This document shows, piece by piece, positions 1 through 5,453 of a DNA stretch of 7,473 nucleotides. The stretch's first letter is position 1. Every line of letters begins with the position of its first letter. A program made the position numbers and the translations under genes. This DNA comes from Acidimicrobiales bacterium. GTDB taxonomy: Bacteria; Actinomycetota; Acidimicrobiia; Acidimicrobiales; Aldehydirespiratoraceae. The stretch lies in assembly GCA_021604885.1 (NCBI GenBank), contig BQJV01000150.1:1-7473 (forward strand). Reading direction: 5' to 3'. The notes below the pieces were generated by a model, which saw only the letters and a list, made by a program, of their open reading frames with translations, was not told the origin of the DNA and searched no databases.

Positions 1-198
1 GGGGTGGCAGTGGCTGAGCACGATCGCGGTCAGATCGTCCAGGTCGATGGCCGCCTGGAGGGGGCCGGCGGTGCCGGGGCCGCAGTCGAAGAGCACGTTG
101 GCCTCGGCGCTGGCCACGAGGAAGCCGGTGCACGGATTGTCGACCGACGCATAGGAGCCGGACGAGCCGAGCACCGTCACCGTCATCGCCGCCGTCAC
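1..198 (-). CDS. MBL-fold metallohydrolase, N-terminal part (cut by window edge)
   Basis: The visible 66 codons begin VTAAMTVTVLGSSGSYAS and end LSHCHP, where the window stops inside the HxHxDH metal-binding motif of the metallo-beta-lactamase fold. The DCGPGT segment in between is also typical of the family. In many actinobacteria the gene after murI encodes such a protein; Mycobacterium tuberculosis Rv1339, reported as a cyclic-nucleotide phosphodiesterase, is the example I recall. That match rests on gene order and the N-terminal motif only. The chosen GTG start at 198 overlaps the murI stop by 4 bases (GTGA) and has a GGAGG 10 bases upstream (209-213). An ATG at 186 is the alternative and would start directly with the conserved TVLGSSGS strand, but its spacing from GGAGG is poor. 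Translation is probably coupled to murI. Fold confident; exact substrate unknown. Confidence 0.85.
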   Translation of the reverse strand, partial: MTAAMTVTVLGSSGSYASVDNPCTGFLVASAEANVLFDCGPGTAGPLQAAIDLDDLTAIVLSHCHP

Positions 199-1001
199 CA
201 CTGATGCGCCTCCACCGAGTCGAGCTCCGGGCCGAGCAACTGGCGTCCGAGTCGGGCGAACGTCTCCACGTCACCGCTCGACACGAACCGGCGAACCGGC
301 GGTCCGCCACCCTCCCGATCGGCACCGAGCGCCTCGATTGAACGCTGCACCTCGAAAGCAGTCTCGTCCGCCGACGACACGAGTACGACGTCGCGACCCA
401 TCACATCGCCGATGGTACGGGCGAGGAACGGGTAGTGGGTGCAGCCCAGCAGCAGGCTGTCCACCTTCGCGTCCTGCACCGGCGCGAGGAGCCGCTCGGC
501 GAGCACGTGCACCTGGTCAGAGCGGGTCTCGCCCCGCTCCACGAACTCCACGAACCCCGGACAGGCCGCGCAGGTGAGATCGACGTCTGGCGCGAGCGTG
601 GCCGCGAGCCGCTGGTAGGCGCCGCTCGCCACGGTCCCCACGGTGCCGATCATCGCGACGCGGCCGGTGACCGTCACCTTCAGCAGCGAGCGCAACCCTG
701 GCTCGAGCACGCCGATGACCGGCACGTCCACCATCGCCTGCAGGTCATCGAGCGCGACGGCGGACGCGGTGTTGCAGGCGACCACGATCATCTTCGGATC
801 GTGCGTCTCCACGAGCCATTCGGTGATCTGCACCGCGTAGGCCCGCACCTCCTCATGGGTGCGGGGCCCGTAGGGATAGCGCGCCGTGTCGCCGAAGTAG
901 ACGACGTGCTCGTTCGGCAGCAGGTCGATCAGCGCCCGGGCGACGGTGAGTCCACCGAACCCCGAGTCGAACATCGCCACCGGGCGCTCGGCTGTAGCCA
1001 T
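195..1001 (-). CDS. murI: Glutamate racemase
   Basis: MurI interconverts L- and D-glutamate without cofactor and supplies D-Glu for peptidoglycan precursors in the cytoplasm. The 268-aa protein has the normal family length. The two catalytic cysteines are in place: C76 in ACNTAS and C187 in GCTHYP, with H189 beside the second. The N-terminal FDSGFGG (residues 11-17, including D12 and S13) and YFGDTARYPYG (35-45) form the substrate pocket. The ATG at 1001 has no Shine-Dalgarno sequence. A TAGCCT hexamer ends 6 bases upstream, so the message is probably leaderless. The gene overlaps the MBL-fold gene by 4 bases. Upstream lies the left end of the inserted segment, which covers the place where a -35 element would sit. 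Confidence 0.97.
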   Translation of the reverse strand: MATAERPVAMFDSGFGGLTVARALIDLLPNEHVVYFGDTARYPYGPRTHEEVRAYAVQITEWLVETHDPKMIVVACNTASAVALDDLQAMVDVPVIGVLEPGLRSLLKVTVTGRVAMIGTVGTVASGAYQRLAATLAPDVDLTCAACPGFVEFVERGETRSDQVHVLAERLLAPVQDAKVDSLLLGCTHYPFLARTIGDVMGRDVVLVSSADETAFEVQRSIEALGADREGGGPPVRRFVSSGDVETFARLGRQLLGPELDSVEAHQW

Positions 1002-1007
1002 CCGCCC

Positions 1008-1013
1008 AGGCTA
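1008..1013 (-). promoter_or_regulatory. Probable -10 element of a leaderless murI transcript
   Basis: On the minus strand the hexamer TAGCCT (TAnnnT type) is followed by six bases and then the murI ATG, placing the expected transcription start at or next to the start codon. No clear -35 is visible. At normal spacing it would fall in the repeat at 1026-1049, where the minus strand reads TTTCTTGG. Confidence 0.55.
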
Positions 1014-1025
1014 GAAGCCCACAGC

Positions 1026-1049
1026 CGCCAAGAAAGGGAGCTAGCGCTC
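1026..1049. repeat. Left copy of 24-bp direct repeat (candidate attL)
   Basis: This stretch is identical to 3995-4018, 2969 bases away. With three mismatches the match extends over 1022-1056 and 3991-4025 (32 of 35). It contains GGGAGCTAGCGCTC, whose GAGC and GCTC ends form a short dyad. On the minus strand the left copy reads AAG GAT GAG CGC TAG, matching the rpmG end AAA GAA GAG CGC TAG, so it looks like a duplicate of the rpmG 3' end. A degenerate second copy of the dyad motif (GGGAGCTGGCGCTC, 13 of 14) follows at 1057-1070, 21 bases on. Confidence 0.9.
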
Positions 1050-1252
1050 ATCCTTGGGGAGCTGGCGCTCGGTCGGGACTGTGATGGCGTCCCGCTCGGC
1101 GCGGATCGGGTCAACTCACTGCTGGATAGAGATAGGCCCCGGGGGTGGGTGTCGTTGAAGCCTCCGTCCATAGCGCACGATGCTGCGTGGCAGCCATGCG
1201 CGCCCCCGGCGTTCAGGCGACCATGACGGATACTGGCAGCCTGGGCCGCCTG
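1050..1252. other. Gene-free left end of the inserted segment
   Basis: I find no convincing gene in these 203 bases. On the minus strand a short open stretch runs from about 1117 into the left repeat and ends TERQLPKDER, sharing the TAG stop of the repeat (1041-1043). It could be the decayed C-terminus of a lost gene or simply part of the attachment site. The 21-base-period degenerate repeat of the dyad motif (1036-1049 and 1057-1070) lies at the junction. Confidence 0.4.
1235..1250 (-). terminator. Weak hairpin after the zinc ribbon-L7/L12 gene
   Basis: In the minus-strand transcript GGCGGC-CCAG-GCTGCC can form a 6-bp stem with one G-U pair, starting two bases after the stop codon at 1253. 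No T-run follows, so it is at best a weak or factor-assisted terminator. Confidence 0.25.
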
Positions 1253-1954
1253 CTACTCGATTTCGACGGTCGCTCCGCAGCGTTCGAGGACGTCCTTTAG
1301 GCCGTTGGCGTCGTGCAAGGAGGCGCCCCGCACCACCGGAGCGGGGGAGTTGTCGACAAGGGCTTTGGTTTCTCTGAGTCCAAGGCCGGTGTACGCCCGC
1401 ACTTCCTTGATGACCTGAATGCTCCTTGGCCCGACGTTGGTTATGACAACGTCGAATCTCGTTCTCTGTTCTGGGGCTGCGTTCAGGAACTCGCCACAGT
1501 GTTTGCACTTGATCGCGGCGGCCTTGATCGACTCGGCGCAGAACGGACACTCCTTTTCCTCGGGCGCCGGCATCGCTCCGGATGCCTTGGTTGGTGCAAC
1601 GGGGTCTCCGATCGCGACAGTGTCCTGCTTTTCGCGAAGTTCCTTGAGCGCACGGATTTCCTCGTCGGACATTCCCTGCGTGTAGGCGTCGTGCTCCGGA
1701 GAGAGGCCCGCTAGCGCGGGGTCGACAACCGCCTTCGGCTTGGCTCTAGTCGGTGAGCGGTCTCTCGTGTACGGCTGCGCGTTGCCGACCTGGTTGTATT
1801 TCCCGCACTGCTGGCACTTCAGCTTCTTCTGGGTGGCGAGTGCGCTCACCCCCAGGCCGACGAAGGAGCGGCGCGTCCGCTGAGAGTCGAGGTTCTTCCC
1901 GCCGCAGCTCCAACATCGAAGACTTCCGTCCTTATCGATCTCGACGTCTTTCAC
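1253..1954 (-). CDS. Double zinc-ribbon protein with ribosomal L7/L12-type C-terminal domain
   Basis: This 233-aa accessory protein has three parts. The first zinc ribbon uses C14-x2-C17 and C47-x2-C50, with a glycine-rich insert (FVGLGVSALA) between the knuckles. After a charged linker (about 60-130) comes a second compact ribbon, C136-x2-C139 and C150-x2-C153 (CPFCAESIKAAAIKCKHCG). Residues 167-233 match the L7/L12 C-terminal domain: FDVV at the start, then VIKEVRAYTGLGLRETKALV and GATVEIE. In the ribosome that domain recruits EF-Tu, EF-G and IF2, and the helix carrying VIKxVR and TGLGL is the contact surface. The L7/L12 N-terminal dimerisation domain that anchors to L10 is absent. The protein may therefore bind translation factors away from the ribosome, or tether another partner; this is inference. 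It starts at GTG 1954 with GAGAGGG nine bases upstream. Domain calls are strong; function is unknown. Confidence 0.88.
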   Translation of the reverse strand: MKDVEIDKDGSLRCWSCGGKNLDSQRTRRSFVGLGVSALATQKKLKCQQCGKYNQVGNAQPYTRDRSPTRAKPKAVVDPALAGLSPEHDAYTQGMSDEEIRALKELREKQDTVAIGDPVAPTKASGAMPAPEEKECPFCAESIKAAAIKCKHCGEFLNAAPEQRTRFDVVITNVGPRSIQVIKEVRAYTGLGLRETKALVDNSPAPVVRGASLHDANGLKDVLERCGATVEIE

Positions 1955-2048
1955 TATTCAACACCCTCTCGCGACCGTGGGTCCCTACCTTCCCACCCGC
2001 TGGGCCTTCTTCTCTAGTTCCAGCGCCAGGCTGGATCTGGGTCGGCAG

Positions 2049-2321
2049 CTACGCAGGGCCGCAGAACCAGCGGGCCTCATGCGATCGCAATGCTCGTATC
2101 GAGGGAGCATCGGGACGGTCTTCAAGAGAGGGCTCCCAGTCGTCGTCAAGGGCTCCAAGCTGAGCTTGGCGGTGGGCGTGCTGGAGCCAGTGCCGCGCTT
2201 GCGAGTCCGCGGGTGCCGCGTTGAACTCTTCGAGAAGGCCGAGTCGTTCGGCGGCATCGACAACGCCGGGAAACCAGGCTGATGGTTCGCTTGCCCAGTC
2301 GCCATAGACGTTGGAGGTCAT
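2049..2321 (-). CDS. Small orphan protein of the inserted segment (90 aa)
   Basis: I do not recognise this protein. It begins MTSNVYGDWASEPSAWFPG and ends EARWFCGPA. It is rich in W, A and acidic residues, has no signal peptide or membrane segment, and the middle (about 22-62, RLGLLEEFNAAPADSQ onwards) looks helical. Reality is supported by a good Shine-Dalgarno sequence (GAGAGGTG, five bases before ATG 2321), by amino-acid composition more protein-like than the competing frames, and by its position between two same-strand genes. The gaps are 141 bases to the upstream nuclease-like gene and 94 to the downstream zinc-ribbon gene, so tight coupling is not implied. A GTG two codons upstream (2327) is a less likely start. 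There is a faint resemblance to the helical YdeI/OmpD-associated segment, too weak for a call. Confidence 0.6.
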   Translation of the reverse strand: MTSNVYGDWASEPSAWFPGVVDAAERLGLLEEFNAAPADSQARHWLQHAHRQAQLGALDDDWEPSLEDRPDAPSIRALRSHEARWFCGPA

Positions 2322-2462
2322 ACTCACCTCTCGGCGGCGACCACGGGGTCTTGAGACTCGGCGCCGCCCAACCGGAGCACGGCGGCCGAACTATCGGTGC
2401 TGGCCGGTCAACTCGGGCTCCGGTCTGTCGAGTCCTCGGGTCGAGAACCATTGCGAGCCTGT
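2322..2462. other. Spacer between nuclease-like gene and 90-aa orphan
   Basis: These 141 bases hold the Shine-Dalgarno site of the orphan gene (about 2327-2335) and no gene I can support. An open minus-strand frame across it (2146-2520) is arginine- and proline-rich and overlaps both neighbours, so I treat it as noise. No clear promoter or terminator was found. Confidence 0.4.
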
Positions 2463-3896
2463 CTACGGTCTGCGTACGCCGTAGCCCTGGCCGCTGCCCC
2501 CTTGGAGGCTCGTGCTCCACGAGACCGCTGGCATCGGAATCGCCGTCCGCTTTGGACTCGCCGCGGGCTCCACGAGCTCGACATCAGGAAGATCGGGTCC
2601 TGCTTCGTCGACACCGGGCGGGGGTGGGACCCGTTTCGGGGCCGGGGCCTGGTAAGCCGTGAGGTCCTGAAGAATCGTGCCGTAGAAGTTGGCGACGCAG
2701 TCGTAGACGGACTGTGTGAAGCCGGCCTTCTTGCCGCTCTTCCGATTCATGCCCATCTCGGTTCGAGCGACCAACCGGAACCGAGATACCGGCTTCTTCG
2801 GGTCATCGATGATGATCGCCGGATCATCCCGGAGGGAGCCCAGCGCCGCCGCCGACCCGTTGCTCGAGTTCTTGGGGTACGCCTCCACGACGAGCGAGTC
2901 GGGGCAGTCTTTGAGTTGGCGCAACAGCCAGGTCACGCGAGCCTTGGCTTGCTTGTCTGACGGTGCTGCGAACGACGCACTGGTCTCGATCTGGCGCGCC
3001 TTGATGTCGACGAGGATGTCGATGTCTCCGATTGTGTTGGGAATGCGGAGCTTGCCATCCAGCAAGGCGGACGACGCCATCGACTCGACGAAGTACTTGG
3101 TTCGGAGGGTCGGGTCATTCTGCTGCGCTCGCGGCACGAGCTCGACCACGTCCTCACCGATCTCACTGCCGAGCTTCAGCGACACGTATCCGAGCAGCTG
3201 ATCCCATCTCTGCGCGATCTCTGCGACCGAGTCGTCGCGGGTGTTGAGTGTCCCGTCCCGTGCACCGTCGCGTACGCCGACCCACGCCGGGCCCATGTCC
3301 TCGAAGCCCATCGCTCCCGAGGCGTCATGCTCGAGATAGCGAATCAACTCACCGAGGATCCAGTCCTGCTCAGGATCATCGACACCGCGGTGGGTCTTCT
3401 CGACCACGGCGGTCGTGAGCAGCCGGGTCCAGGACAGGTGATGGACGCCCACCTTGGAGTTCGAGCGAACCTTGAGGCCGGGAGTCGGATGTATGCCGGG
3501 CGACGGGGCGATCTCGTTGGAGATGCTGAGCACGGCATCGAAGCCGTTGACCCGGGCGATGTCCCAGTAGGCATTGAGTTGATCGGCATTCAGTACAGAC
3601 GTGCCGGTCTTGACCTCCACGAGTGCGATCCACGGCGGTTTGGTCCCGTGGCTCACGCGAATGAGCCCGTCTGGGCGGATCGATCGTCCGGCGGCGTCCT
3701 TGAACGTCGGCTCGACGTAGCACTCGACGATGGCGCGGTCGGCCTTGGACGCGCCGTACGCACTCAGCAGCGACTTCGAGAACGGGCGAACGATGCTGAC
3801 AACAGCCAACAGCGCTGACGTTGCTCTCTGTTCGGCTTCCTTGTCACTGGAGATACCCGTTACCGGGATCAACCGTGCTTCTTGCCAGTTCGCCAT
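2463..3896 (-). CDS. PD-(D/E)XK nuclease-like accessory protein
   Basis: The 477-aa protein has the signature of the PD-(D/E)XK fold in its N-terminal third: P75-D76 in RPDGLIR, E94-V-K96 in WIALVEVKTG, then Q106-x3-Y110 in QLNAYWDIAR, the QxxxY motif of RecB-like nucleases. The active-site core lies within about 60-130, including AVLSISNEI. It is followed by an HHLSW segment (152-156) and an ILGELIRYLEH helix (180-190). Residues about 220-415 are a second, unrecognised region. The tail after 415 is proline-rich and probably disordered (KRVPPPPGVDEAGPDLPD). I recall similar uncharacterised proteins scattered in actinobacteria, so it is probably a known family without a known role. DNA cleavage, perhaps for defence or element maintenance, is inferred from the fold only. 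The ATG at 3896 has GGAAGGA seven bases upstream, inside a hairpin. It is the first gene of the segment in transcription order. Confidence 0.85.
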   Translation of the reverse strand: MANWQEARLIPVTGISSDKEAEQRATSALLAVVSIVRPFSKSLLSAYGASKADRAIVECYVEPTFKDAAGRSIRPDGLIRVSHGTKPPWIALVEVKTGTSVLNADQLNAYWDIARVNGFDAVLSISNEIAPSPGIHPTPGLKVRSNSKVGVHHLSWTRLLTTAVVEKTHRGVDDPEQDWILGELIRYLEHDASGAMGFEDMGPAWVGVRDGARDGTLNTRDDSVAEIAQRWDQLLGYVSLKLGSEIGEDVVELVPRAQQNDPTLRTKYFVESMASSALLDGKLRIPNTIGDIDILVDIKARQIETSASFAAPSDKQAKARVTWLLRQLKDCPDSLVVEAYPKNSSNGSAAALGSLRDDPAIIIDDPKKPVSRFRLVARTEMGMNRKSGKKAGFTQSVYDCVANFYGTILQDLTAYQAPAPKRVPPPPGVDEAGPDLPDVELVEPAASPKRTAIPMPAVSWSTSLQGGSGQGYGVRRP

Positions 3897-3906
3897 CGGG
3901 AGTTCC

Positions 3907-3924
3907 TTCCGCCGTTGGGCGGAA
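3907..3924 (-). promoter_or_regulatory. Hairpin or dyad at the ribosome-binding site of the nuclease-like gene
   Basis: A perfect 7-bp inverted repeat, TTCCGCC-N4-GGCGGAA, lies 10 bases before the ATG at 3896. On the mRNA its 3' arm supplies the GGAA of the Shine-Dalgarno sequence GGAAGGA. A longer alternative pairing is possible because AGTTCC upstream also complements GGAACT just after the stem. It could mask the ribosome-binding site or be an operator. Confidence 0.5.
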
Positions 3925-3969
3925 CTAACCTGAGGCGTCGGGGCTCACGCCCAACGAGTCTGACGAGAA

Positions 3970-3998
3970 GGCGCTGCGGAAGCGATCGCGCAGGCGCC
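3970..3998 (-). terminator. Candidate terminator hairpin downstream of rpmG
   Basis: Read on the minus strand, GGCGCCTGCG, a 10-base loop and CGCAGCGCC form a 9-bp stem with one bulged base, starting 11 bases after the rpmG stop. The following bases (TTCTCGTC) are only mildly T-rich, so termination may be incomplete. The proximal arm straddles the edge of the 24-bp repeat, so most of the hairpin would be supplied by the inserted segment. Confidence 0.45.
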
Positions 3999-4018
3999 AA
4001 GAAAGGGAGCTAGCGCTC
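3995..4018. repeat. Right copy of 24-bp direct repeat (candidate attR, in the 3' end of rpmG)
   Basis: Identical to 1026-1049. It contains the last two codons and the TAG stop of rpmG (4010-4018) plus 15 bases downstream, so the ribosomal gene stays intact whichever copy it ends in. That is the usual logic of integrases that target the 3' end of a gene. Confidence 0.9.
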
Positions 4019-4174
4019 TTCTTTGAACGTCACGTGCTTGCGAACGACGGGATCGTACTTCTTGATCTCGATGCGCTCGCGCGTGTTCGTCTTGTTCTTG
4101 GTGGTCACGTAGGTGTAACCGGTGCCCGCGGTGGAGCGGAGCTTGATGATCGGGCGCTTGTCGGAACCAGCCAT
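4010..4174 (-). CDS. rpmG: 50S ribosomal protein L33
   Basis: The 54-aa protein is a component of the large ribosomal subunit near the E site. It reads IIKLRSTAGTGYTYVTTKNK and then KKYDPVVRKHVTFKEER, closely following the family. The CxxC pairs of the zinc-binding form are absent, so this is the zinc-free (C-minus) version, as in E. coli. The ATG at 4174 has GAGGAG six bases upstream; that site overlaps the stop codon of rpmB, which ends 10 bases before. The two genes form an operon. The last codons (GAG CGC TAG) lie in the 24-bp direct repeat, making this the likely integration target of the neighbouring segment. Confidence 0.97.
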   Translation of the reverse strand: MAGSDKRPIIKLRSTAGTGYTYVTTKNKTNTRERIEIKKYDPVVRKHVTFKEER

Positions 4175-4184
4175 GACGGACTCC

Positions 4185-4421
4185 TCAGACCTTCTGGCCG
4201 TTGCGGCGCATCTGGGCGACAACGGACTCGATGCCACGCTTGTCGATCGTCTTGATGCCCTTGGCACTGACGTTGAGCTTGATCCAGCGCTTCTCACTGG
4301 TGAGGTAGTAGCGCTTGACCTGCACGTTCGGATCCCAGCGGCGGCTGGAGCGACGGTGCGAGTGCGAGAGCTGCTTGCCAAAGTGAGGCTGCTTGCCGGT
4401 GACCTGGCAAATCTTCGACAT
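4185..4421 (-). CDS. rpmB: 50S ribosomal protein L28
   Basis: The 78-aa protein, the same length as E. coli L28, belongs to the large subunit. Diagnostic stretches are MSKICQVTGKQP at the start, SHSHRRSSRRWDPNVQ, then VSAKGIKTIDKRGIE. Only one cysteine (C5) is present, so it is the form without zinc-binding CxxC pairs, matching the zinc-free L33 next to it. The ATG at 4421 has AGGAG eight bases upstream, unlike the leaderless-looking murI and ispH. It lies 78 bases downstream of the hydrolase stop, enough for its own promoter. Confidence 0.97.
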   Translation of the reverse strand: MSKICQVTGKQPHFGKQLSHSHRRSSRRWDPNVQVKRYYLTSEKRWIKLNVSAKGIKTIDKRGIESVVAQMRRNGQKV

Positions 4422-4482
4422 CGGAAATTCTCCTGGCGGAACCTGCGACCGCCGGACGGGGTCAGCGAAGTAGGACCAGAAG

Positions 4483-4488
4483 ATGTTA
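4483..4488 (-). promoter_or_regulatory. Possible -10 element for rpmB-rpmG
   Basis: On the minus strand TAACAT lies in the gap between the hydrolase stop and rpmB, 61 bases before the rpmB start. It fits the TAnnnT pattern, but no good -35 is seen at normal spacing. Confidence 0.3.
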
Positions 4489-4499
4489 CCGGCGAGGGC

Positions 4500-5453
4500 T
4501 CAGGACTCCACCCGATCCAGGACCCCACAGAGCCACTGATCCATGGTCTCGTTGGCGATCCGAGCGAGCTCCGCCGGATAGGCGTTGAAGCCGTGTGGGC
4601 ATGCCGGATATGCCGCGACCTGGGCTTCTGCGCCGGCCGCGTGCCAGCGGGCCGCCATGAAGAGTGAATCGTCGAACAGGTAGTCGGCCGTGCCGACCGT
4701 GAACAGCGCGGGCGGCATGTCGCGCAGGTCGGCGAAGATCGGCGACATGTCGACCTGGTCACGATCACGCCGCTCGACGGCAGGCAGGTAGAGGTCACGG
4801 AACGACGGGATGCCCCGCTCGTACTGCGACGGCGTACCTCGCATGTCGAACACGCCGTAGATCATGTTCGCCGCCTCGATCGCACCGAGGGCATCGTGGC
4901 GGTCGCGCAGCCGCACCAGCGCGCCGGCTGCGATGTTGGCGCCGGCCGACGATCCCATGACGGCCCGCAGCGGCACACCCCACTCGGCGGCGGCGTTCTC
5001 GAGGACCCACAGTGCGGTGGCCTCGGCATCGTCGGGGCCGGCCGGAAACGGCGCCTCCGGCCCGAGCCGGTAGGAGGCCGACACCACCACGGTGCGGGTC
5101 GCCGCAGCGAGGCGGAGGTTCAGCACGTCGTCCATCTCCGGACGCCCGAGGAAGAAGCCGCCGCCGTGCCAGTCGAGCACCACGCCCCGCACGTCGCCGT
5201 CGGGAACGTGGGTCCGCAACCGGATCGGGCCGTGGGGGCCGTCGATCTCCCGGTCGGTGAACCGGTCGGTCACCTCGGGAGGATGCGTCGAGTAGGCCTC
5301 GAAGTTCGCCCGCGCCGCGGTGATCGCCTTGTCGGTCCACTCCTCCGGCGGCTCGCCCTGCATCTCGGCGACCATCGCCGCGATGCGTTCCATCTCGGGC
5401 ACGTGCTCGTCGAGCGCCGGGTCGTAGAGCGGATCGGGAATCGGTGCAGCCAC
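4500..5453 (-). CDS. Alpha/beta hydrolase of the hormone-sensitive lipase type
   Basis: The 317-aa protein is a cytoplasmic esterase/lipase-like enzyme. Landmarks appear in family order: oxyanion-hole HGGGF (96-100), SYRLGPEAPFPAGPDD (127-142), nucleophile motif GSSAG with S169, acid D257 in VGTADYLFDDS, and H287 in PHGF. The nucleophile motif usually reads GDSAG in this family, so S168 replaces the common Asp; the triad itself is complete. There is no signal peptide. The GTG at 5453 is chosen because it gives the normal family length and because TACCGT (5460-5465) sits six bases before it, a leaderless arrangement. An in-frame ATG near 5393 would remove 20 residues. The reading frame continues far upstream through ispH on the opposite strand, but only this part is protein-like. 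The natural substrate, probably a short-chain ester, cannot be read from sequence. Confidence 0.93.
   Translation of the reverse strand: MAAPIPDPLYDPALDEHVPEMERIAAMVAEMQGEPPEEWTDKAITAARANFEAYSTHPPEVTDRFTDREIDGPHGPIRLRTHVPDGDVRGVVLDWHGGGFFLGRPEMDDVLNLRLAAATRTVVVSASYRLGPEAPFPAGPDDAEATALWVLENAAAEWGVPLRAVMGSSAGANIAAGALVRLRDRHDALGAIEAANMIYGVFDMRGTPSQYERGIPSFRDLYLPAVERRDRDQVDMSPIFADLRDMPPALFTVGTADYLFDDSLFMAARWHAAGAEAQVAAYPACPHGFNAYPAELARIANETMDQWLCGVLDRVES

Larger units (their letters stand above)
1026..4018. mobile_element. Putative small integrated element at the 3' end of rpmG, without a visible integrase
   Basis: The segment is bounded by a 24-bp perfect direct repeat whose right copy is the 3' end of rpmG. 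It separates core genes (rpmB-rpmG from murI-MBL) that would otherwise be compactly arranged on one strand. Inside are three minus-strand genes unrelated to the core neighbours. Base composition differs by eye: the 60-base row at 1921-1980 is 53% G+C, against 73% at 5521-5580. The element genes rely on Shine-Dalgarno sites, whereas the flanking murI appears leaderless. Site-specific elements using 3' ends of ribosomal protein genes, rpmG among them, are known in streptococcal ICEs, so the target type has precedent. No integrase, transposase or terminal inverted repeat is visible. It may be a non-autonomous or decayed element, or the product of another recombination event. Confidence 0.6.

Noticed and set aside
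1026..1049. Repeat as an insertion-sequence target-site duplication
   Set aside because: Twenty-four bases is long for most IS duplications, there is no transposase or terminal inverted repeat, and the location at the exact gene end fits site-specific integration better.
1044..1116. Second, decayed rpmG copy at the left repeat
   Set aside because: Only the final KDER-stop resembles L33; the preceding residues (RDAITVPTERQLP) do not align to the L33 body.
435..1226. 263-aa plus-strand frame over murI
   Set aside because: It is antisense to a confident glutamate racemase and rich in H, R and G; no domain or ribosome-binding site supports it.
1985..2305. 106-aa minus-strand frame overlapping the 90-aa orphan
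   Set aside because: It is S/P/R-rich, lacks a Shine-Dalgarno site, and competes with a frame that has one and better composition.
1050..3994. Search for integrase, tRNA, CRISPR array or origin inside the segment
   Set aside because: None seen: no tyrosine or serine recombinase motif, no tRNA-like fold, no regularly spaced repeats.
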